Assembly (NCBI GenBank): GCA_035308365.1
Contig: DATGGU010000202.1
Span: 1 to 37,506, forward strand
DNA: 37,506 nucleotides
Direction of reading: 5' to 3'
Origin: PALSA-505 sp035308365
GTDB lineage: Bacteria > Actinomycetota > Actinomycetes > Streptosporangiales > Streptosporangiaceae
Position numbers and translations under genes: made by a program. Below the pieces are notes generated by a model, which had not been told where the DNA came from, ran no database searches, and saw only the letters and a program-made list of their open reading frames with translations. Below are positions 32,496-37,506 of the stretch, one piece after another (the first letter of the stretch is position 1; each line of letters begins with the position of its first letter).

Positions 32496-34802
32496 ATGGC
32501 TAGGGCCGCCCGGCGTCCGGGCAACCTCCCGGCTGAGACGTCCAGCTTCATCGGCCGCCGCCGTGAGCTCGCCGAGGTCAGGACGAAGCTCACCCAGGCC
32601 CGGCTGGTCAGCCTGACCGGGCCGGGCGGGGTCGGCAAGACGCGCCTGGCAATCCGGATCGCGGCAGACCTCGGGCGCGGTTTCCGTGACGGCGGGTCGC
32701 TGATCGAGCTGGCCGAGGTCCTGGACCCCGGCGTCGTGACCAACGCCGCCATGGCGGCCCTGGACCTGCGGGACCAGGCCGCGGCCGAGCCGCTGCCCCT
32801 GCTGCTTTCTTACCTGCGGGACAAGGAACTGCTGCTGGTCGTGGACAACTGCGAGCACGTGCTGGGAGCGGCCGGTCAGCTCGTGACCGGCGTGCTGAAG
32901 GCGGCGCCCCGGGTGCGGGTGATCGCCACCAGCAGGGAGCCGCTGTCGGTGCCCGGCGAGCATGTGGTCCCGGTGCCGCCGCTCGGCCTGCCCGCGCCTC
33001 ATGCGGCCGGGCCGCTCACCCAGCTACGGCAGAACGAGACCGTCATGCTGTTCACCGAGCGGGCCGCGGCGGCGTCAGGCGGCTTCGAGCTGACCACCGC
33101 CAACCAGGCAGCGGTCGCCGAACTGTGCCGCCGGCTCGACGGCCTGCCGCTGGCCATCGAGCTCGCCGCGGTCAGGACCCGGGTCCTCGCGGTGGAGCAG
33201 ATCCTCGACCGCCTGACCGACCGGTTTGGCCTGCTCACCGGGGGAAACCGGGCCGCCCTGCCGCGTCATCAAACGCTCCGGACCACCATTGACTGGAGCC
33301 ACGACCTGCTGCAGGACGCCGAGCGCGCGGTCCTGAGACGGTGCTGCGTGTTCGCCGGCCGGTTCACCCTGGCTGATGTCGAGGCCGTCTGCACCTCTGC
33401 GGACGTGCCGGCCGCCCGGGCGCTCGACGTGTTGTCATCGCTGGTCGGCAAGTCCCTGGTGATGCGGGAGAACGCGGCCGGGCCCGCCTGCTACCGGCTG
33501 CACGAGACGATGCGCGAGTTCGCCGCGCTCAAGCTGGCCGAGTCCGGTGAGGCAGACACCGTCGAACTGCGCTGCACCGAGTACTACCGGTCGGCCTGCC
33601 GGCGGCCCGCGCGGGAGCGCCGCCACCGGCTTCCCGAGTGGCTGGAATGGGTGGACCTGGAGATCGACAACATCCGGGCTGTCCTGCAGCGCTGCCTGAC
33701 CCGCGGCGACACCGCGCGCGGCATCGAACTCGCCGCCGCCCTGGGCTGGTACTGGATCACGCGCTCGGCCACCGAGGGAATGCGCTGGCTCGGTGAGTTC
33801 CTCGCCGCCGAGGGCGGTGCTCCGCACATGCGTGCCTGGGCCCACTTCGTCCGCGGGTTCCTGGGCGTGCTGAAGGCCGATCCGGTGGCCGCCCGGCCCG
33901 CGCTTGAGGCGGCCATGGCGGCCGCCGAGCAGGCCGGGCGGCCCGATCTGCGGTCCGAGGCGCTGGCCATGGCCTCGATCGCGGAAGGCATGGCCGGTGA
34001 CCGGGCCGCGGCCAGGCGCCTGCTCGATGAGGCGCACACGATCACGACGGGCCTTGCCTATCCTCCGGGCAGGCTGGCCGTCGTCCAGGCCCGGGTGCTC
34101 AACGGATTCTTCGAGGCCGACCTCGGCACGGTCCGGTCCGGCGCCATCGAGGGAGTGCGCCTCGCCAGGGAGGCAGGCGACCTTTATGCCCTGGAGATGA
34201 TGCTGCTCAACCTGGGATCGGCGGCGCTGATCGCCGGCGACCTGGCCGAGTCCGGGCCGCTGCTGACCGAAGCGCTGCGGATCGCCGGCCGGATCGATGA
34301 CCGGGTGGCGCAGTTCTACCTGCTCGCCGCGTTCGGCTGTCACGCGAGCGCGGCCGGCCAGGCGCGGCTCGCGGCGCAGTTGTTCGGCGCCTCGGAGACG
34401 GTGCGGACGCGGGTCGGCGCCGACCGCGTGCTGTTCCTCGGCTCCTTGCTGGCCCGGGCCAGGCAGACCGTGGCCGGCGCGCTGGGCACCGCGGCGTTCG
34501 AGGCCGGGTTTGAGGCCGGGAAGGCCCTGAGCCGGGACGCCGCGCTGGCGCTCGCACTGGGTGAGCCGGCACCGGGTGCGCCCGCACCGCCCGCCGCGGG
34601 CAGCGCCGGCCCGGGGCCGCTGCGGCAGCGGGAGACCGATGTCGCGCGGCTGGTGGCCGAGGGCCTGACCAACAAGCAGATCGGAACGCGCCTGTTCATC
34701 TCCGAGCGCACCGTCGACAGCCACGTCCGCAGCATCCTGAACAAGCTCGGCTTCAGCTCGCGGGCCCAGATCGCCGCCTGGATGGCCTCCCCGGACCGGT
34801 GA
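32496..34802 (+). CDS. Large ATPase regulator with LuxR-type DNA-binding domain
   Basis: The 768-residue protein begins with an NTPase domain of the NB-ARC/AfsR-like type: Walker A GPGGVGKT (42-49), Walker B LLLVVDNCEH (112-121), VIATSREPL and GLPLAIELAAVR. A winged-helix and a TPR-like helical region follow (about 300-650: WYWITRSATEGMRWL, AAMAAAEQAGRPDLRSEALAM, LLNLGSAALIAGDLAESGPLL). The C-terminal 70 residues are a LuxR helix-turn-helix: LRQRETDVARLVAEGLTNKQIGTRLFISERTVDSHVRSILNKLG. Such LAL/AfsR-like regulators sense ligands or protein partners through the ATPase and activate nearby genes. The N-terminal DNA-binding/BTAD region of AfsR itself is absent. The divergent quinone reductase is the most likely target. 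Confidence 0.9.
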   Translation: MARAARRPGNLPAETSSFIGRRRELAEVRTKLTQARLVSLTGPGGVGKTRLAIRIAADLGRGFRDGGSLIELAEVLDPGVVTNAAMAALDLRDQAAAEPLPLLLSYLRDKELLLVVDNCEHVLGAAGQLVTGVLKAAPRVRVIATSREPLSVPGEHVVPVPPLGLPAPHAAGPLTQLRQNETVMLFTERAAAASGGFELTTANQAAVAELCRRLDGLPLAIELAAVRTRVLAVEQILDRLTDRFGLLTGGNRAALPRHQTLRTTIDWSHDLLQDAERAVLRRCCVFAGRFTLADVEAVCTSADVPAARALDVLSSLVGKSLVMRENAAGPACYRLHETMREFAALKLAESGEADTVELRCTEYYRSACRRPARERRHRLPEWLEWVDLEIDNIRAVLQRCLTRGDTARGIELAAALGWYWITRSATEGMRWLGEFLAAEGGAPHMRAWAHFVRGFLGVLKADPVAARPALEAAMAAAEQAGRPDLRSEALAMASIAEGMAGDRAAARRLLDEAHTITTGLAYPPGRLAVVQARVLNGFFEADLGTVRSGAIEGVRLAREAGDLYALEMMLLNLGSAALIAGDLAESGPLLTEALRIAGRIDDRVAQFYLLAAFGCHASAAGQARLAAQLFGASETVRTRVGADRVLFLGSLLARARQTVAGALGTAAFEAGFEAGKALSRDAALALALGEPAPGAPAPPAAGSAGPGPLRQRETDVARLVAEGLTNKQIGTRLFISERTVDSHVRSILNKLGFSSRAQIAAWMASPDR

Positions 34803-34839
34803 CGGCGGATCGTCAGTGGGTGGCGCTATGGTCGGAACC

Positions 34840-35616
34840 ATGGCTGACTTCGCCGGTGATGATCTGCGGGGCTCACGGTTCGAGCGCGCCGACCTCAGCG
34901 ACTCGGAGTTCTGGGCCTGCGACCTGATCGGCGCCCGGTTCCGCGGCGTCGACCTGAGCCGGGTCGTGATGCGTGGCGTCGAGCTGGCCGACGTCGACAT
35001 ACACGGCGAGATCATGAACCTGACCATCAACGGTGTCGACATCGGCCCGCTGGTCGAGGCCGAGCTGGACCGGCGCTACCCCGGCCGGGCCAAGATGCGC
35101 CCGGCAGATCCGGACGGCTTCCGCGAGGCGTGGGACATCCTCGGGCGGCTGTGGGACGAGACCGTCGCGCGGGCCCGCCGCCTGCCGCCCGAGTTGCTGC
35201 ACGAGCAGGTCGGCGGCGAGTGGTCGTTCATCGAGACACTGCGTCACCTGGTGTTCGCCACCGACTCCTGGATCAGGCGGGGGATCCTCGGTGATCCGTC
35301 ACCATGGCATCCGCTGGGCCTGCCGTGGGACGAGATGCCCGACACGCCCGGCGTGCCCAGGGACCGCGCCGCGCGGCCCTCGCTCGATGAGGTGCTCGAA
35401 CTGCGGCACGACCGGATGGCCACCGTGCGCCAGGTCATCGCAGGCCTCACCGGGGAATCGCTGAACGCCCAGACCGAACCGGTCGAGGCTCCCGGATGGC
35501 CCCCGCCGCGCAGCTTCGCGGTCAAGGAATGCCTGCTGTGCATCCTCAATGAGGAATGGGAGCACCGGCTGTATGCCGAGCGCGACCTGGCCGCGCTGGA
35601 AGCCCGCAGCTCCTAG
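34840..35616 (+). CDS. Pentapeptide-repeat / DinB-fold fusion protein
   Basis: The ATG at 34840 is preferred; the frame opens at 34816 without homology. The 258-residue protein has an N-terminal pentapeptide-repeat stretch (about 2-53: DDLRGSRFERADLSDSEFWACDLIGARFRGVDLSRVV) that would fold as a short right-handed beta-helix. Residues about 95-255 form a DinB/YfiT-type four-helix bundle: ILGRLWDETVARARRLPPELLHEQV, IETLRHLVFATDSWIRRG with His136, and NEEWEHRLYAERDLAALE with His242. DinB-fold enzymes use three ligands to bind a metal and often act as thiol-dependent transferases (mycothiol or bacillithiol). The fusion recurs in actinomycetes, and its job is not known. It follows the LuxR gene by 37 bases and may be cotranscribed. 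Confidence 0.82.
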   Translation: MADFAGDDLRGSRFERADLSDSEFWACDLIGARFRGVDLSRVVMRGVELADVDIHGEIMNLTINGVDIGPLVEAELDRRYPGRAKMRPADPDGFREAWDILGRLWDETVARARRLPPELLHEQVGGEWSFIETLRHLVFATDSWIRRGILGDPSPWHPLGLPWDEMPDTPGVPRDRAARPSLDEVLELRHDRMATVRQVIAGLTGESLNAQTEPVEAPGWPPPRSFAVKECLLCILNEEWEHRLYAERDLAALEARSS

Positions 35617-35719
35617 CCAGCACGCACCGAACATGCAACTTTCAGGGCCGGCGCGATCTTGCCCAGGGTCTTCTGCGCCGCCAGCCATGATGAACCGGGC
35701 GGCTACACCAGGCACAATG

Positions 35720-35736
35720 TCCGAAACATTTTCGGA
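35720..35736. promoter_or_regulatory. CGAAA/TTTCG palindrome upstream of GH30 gene
   Basis: TCCGAAA-CAT-TTTCGGA is a perfect 17-base inverted repeat 133 bases before the GH30 start, in a 252-base gap that is less GC-rich than its surroundings. CGAAA motifs are known regulator sites upstream of xylanase genes in Streptomyces, where a LacI-type repressor represses in the absence of inducer. No repressor gene is in the window. The assignment is by resemblance only. Confidence 0.55.
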
Positions 35737-35868
35737 TGATGGTATTTGATCAGGAACTACGGAAGAAACCGGCCTTGAATGTGCCGGGCCGCCTTCCTAC
35801 CGTGACGGCGTGTAGCGCAGCGGTGCTCATCATGCGCGCTGCGCGCTCCCGCTCTGGAGGAGGCTGCT

Positions 35869-37506
35869 ATGCATGGCATCACAACCCGGCTGAGGCGCGG
35901 CAAGCACCATCGGCACGGAGTCCGGCTCAGGCGCAGAACCCCGGCCGTGGCGGCCGTCCTCGCGCTCGCCGCGGCGGGCATGGTCGCGGCGGCCGGCCCG
36001 GCCCTGGCCGCGAACTCGGCCACCGTCAACGGGGGCACCACCTTTCAGACGATCACCGGGTTCGGGGCCTCGGAGGGGTTCGGCCAGGCGGCCACGGTCA
36101 TGGACGCCTCGTCCTCGGTCCAGCAGCAGGCGCTGAACGACCTCTACGGGAGCAGCGGCGCCGGCCTGACGATCCTGCGCAACGAGATCAGCGCGGACTC
36201 CGGCAGCACGATCGAGCCGAACGCCCCGTCGTCGCCGAGCTCACCGCCGTCCTACCTGCCGCTGTCCTCCATCAATCAGGATCAGGGGCAGCTCTGGTTT
36301 GCCCAGGCGATCAAGGCGGACTACGGCGTCACGAACGTCTTCGCCGACGCGTGGAGCGCGCCCGCGTTCATGAAGACGAACAACTCAACCTCCAACGGCG
36401 GCGCGGTGTGCGGCGTGTCCGGTGCGAGCTGCTCCAGCGGCAACTGGGTCCAGGCCTACGCCAACTATCTGAAGCAGTACGCCGCCGACTACTCGGCCGC
36501 CGGTGACCCGCTGACCTACATCGGGCCGGAGAACGAGGCGAACCTGTCGACGAGCTACGACAGCATGCAGCTCAGCCCCGCGCAGACGGCGAACGTCCTC
36601 GACGCGCTCGGCCCGGCCATGGCCAGCTCCGGCCTGTCCACCAAGGTCGAGTGCTGCGCCACCGAGGGCTGGAACTACGCACAGCAGTACGCCGCCGCCA
36701 TCGAAGCCGACTCCACGGCGAACGCCGATACCCCGGTCTTCACCAGCCACGGCTACACCCAGGCGCCGAACAGCCCGCTGAGCGGCTGGTCCAAGCCGGC
36801 CTGGGAGACCGAGTGGTCCACGTTCGAGAGCTGGGATCCGGCGTGGGACGACGGCACCGACGCGTCCGGGCTGACCTGGGCTCAGAACATCTTCAACGGC
36901 CTGGACAACGCCAACCTGTCCGCGTTCCTCTACTGGTGGGGTTCGACGACGCCGTCGGAGAACGGTGACAACGAGGGCCTGATCGAGATCAACGGCTCGA
37001 CCGTCACCCCGTCCGGCCGGCTGTGGGCGTTCGGCAACTTCAGCCGCTTCGTGCGCCCGGGCGCGGTGCGCATCGGCGCCACCACCTCGGACGGCAACCT
37101 CACCTTCGACGCGTTCAAGAACACCAGCAACACGGTCGCGATCGTCGCGCTGAACACCAGCCAGAGCCCGGACACGGTCGCGTTCTCGCTGAACAACACC
37201 GGTGTGGCCAACGGCGCCACGGTGACCCCGTACCTGACCAGCTCGTCCTCGGACGTGGCCGCCCAGCCGCCGGTCACGGTCTCCGGCGGCGCGTTCAGCT
37301 ACACGCTGCCCGCCCGCTCGCTGGTCACGTTCACCGTGCCGGCCGGCAACACTGGCAACCAGGTCACGGTGGCCGGCCCCGGCAACCAGACGTCCACCGT
37401 GGGGACCGCCGCGTCGCTGCAGATCCACGCGACCGACTCCGCCCCCGGCCAGACCCTGACCTACGCCGCCACCGGCCTGCCCGCGGGCCTGTCGGTCAAC
37501 TCCGCC
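35869..37506 (+). CDS. Secreted GH30-family glycoside hydrolase with Ig-like domain, 3' end cut by window
   Basis: The ATG at 35869 follows GGAGGAGG by about five bases; 546 codons are open to the edge. The signal peptide has an Arg-rich N-region (LRRGKHHRHGVRLRRR) and ends at about GPALAANS (43-50). The GH30 barrel begins TFQTITGFGASEGFG. Glu223 in IGPENEANLS is the predicted acid/base and Glu315 in WETEWSTFE the nucleophile. SAFLYWWGSTTPSENGDNEGLIEI is followed by the beta-sandwich with GRLWAFGNFSRFVRPGAVRIG. A putative Ig (He_PIG) domain starts near residue 497 (NQVTVAGPGNQTSTVG) and is cut by the edge. GH30 includes glucosylceramidase, glucuronoxylanase and 1,6-glucanase. Substrate is not certain; the CGAAA operator hints at plant polysaccharide. 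Confidence 0.88.
   Translation, partial: MHGITTRLRRGKHHRHGVRLRRRTPAVAAVLALAAAGMVAAAGPALAANSATVNGGTTFQTITGFGASEGFGQAATVMDASSSVQQQALNDLYGSSGAGLTILRNEISADSGSTIEPNAPSSPSSPPSYLPLSSINQDQGQLWFAQAIKADYGVTNVFADAWSAPAFMKTNNSTSNGGAVCGVSGASCSSGNWVQAYANYLKQYAADYSAAGDPLTYIGPENEANLSTSYDSMQLSPAQTANVLDALGPAMASSGLSTKVECCATEGWNYAQQYAAAIEADSTANADTPVFTSHGYTQAPNSPLSGWSKPAWETEWSTFESWDPAWDDGTDASGLTWAQNIFNGLDNANLSAFLYWWGSTTPSENGDNEGLIEINGSTVTPSGRLWAFGNFSRFVRPGAVRIGATTSDGNLTFDAFKNTSNTVAIVALNTSQSPDTVAFSLNNTGVANGATVTPYLTSSSSDVAAQPPVTVSGGAFSYTLPARSLVTFTVPAGNTGNQVTVAGPGNQTSTVGTAASLQIHATDSAPGQTLTYAATGLPAGLSVNSA

Overview
The window is about 70% GC, with coding regions strongly biased to G/C in third codon positions. Its gene families (DprE1-like oxidase, DUF1906 protein, SufR-like regulator, ArsR/SRPBCC pair, leaderless regulators) point to a soil-type actinomycete. 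Genus and species cannot be fixed from the sequence alone. No rRNA, tRNA, CRISPR array, transposase or phage gene was found. The region reads as chromosomal accessory and catabolic DNA arranged as many short, separately regulated units.

Layout. (1) 1-2554: a MOSC/ferredoxin-reductase fusion cut by the left edge, divergent from a DprE1-type FAD oxidase. (2) 2570-5348: a zinc alcohol/sugar dehydrogenase divergent from an IlvD/Edd sugar-acid dehydratase, followed by a five-copy tandem repeat of about 32 bp. (3) 5600-9655: a PaaX-type repressor divergent from boxC-boxB, the ring-epoxide lyase and the epoxidase oxygenase component of the aerobic benzoyl-CoA pathway, with a perfect palindrome between them. 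(4) 9710-14515: an ATPase-fold (RsbW-like) protein; a TetR/SDR divergent pair with two matching operators; a strong terminator; an SRPBCC-ArsR-DUF899-DUF899 operon behind a double operator. (5) 14570-20397, minus strand: a DUF1906 protein coupled to an Asp-box lipoprotein, then a unit of zinc dehydrogenase, Tat-type subunit and Cys-cluster GMC flavoenzyme that resembles the gamma-alpha part of FAD glucose dehydrogenase. (6) 20470-24446: a secreted phosphoesterase (phospholipase C/acid phosphatase family) converging on a secreted GH59 galactocerebrosidase-like enzyme with a ricin-type lectin domain. (7) 24629-29302: a predicted Fe-S-sensing regulator, folE and a flavin reductase in one tight operon; a small membrane protein; a GNAT enzyme; and a TetR gene whose start looks frameshifted. 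(8) 29303-30716: about 1.4 kb with no convincing gene, ending in a structured leader before a secreted NlpC/P60 hydrolase. (9) 31441-37506: an MDR quinone reductase divergent from a LuxR/ATPase regulator, a pentapeptide-DinB fusion, and a secreted GH30 glycosidase cut by the right edge with a CGAAA/TTTCG operator upstream.

How it works together. The clearest pathway is aerobic benzoyl-CoA ring opening (boxCB) under a PaaX-like repressor; its reductase boxA and CoA ligase are not in the window. The secreted GH59, GH30, phosphoesterase and NlpC/P60 enzymes suggest attack on glycan or glycolipid polymers outside the cell. Several genes, mostly regulators, share one start layout: a -10-like hexamer ends exactly six bases before the start codon, which predicts leaderless mRNAs. 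The observations most worth testing are the Fe-S regulator-folE-flavin reductase operon, the exported oxidoreductase lacking a cytochrome partner, the uORF/hairpin leader before NlpC/P60, and the two uncharacterised intergenic repeats.
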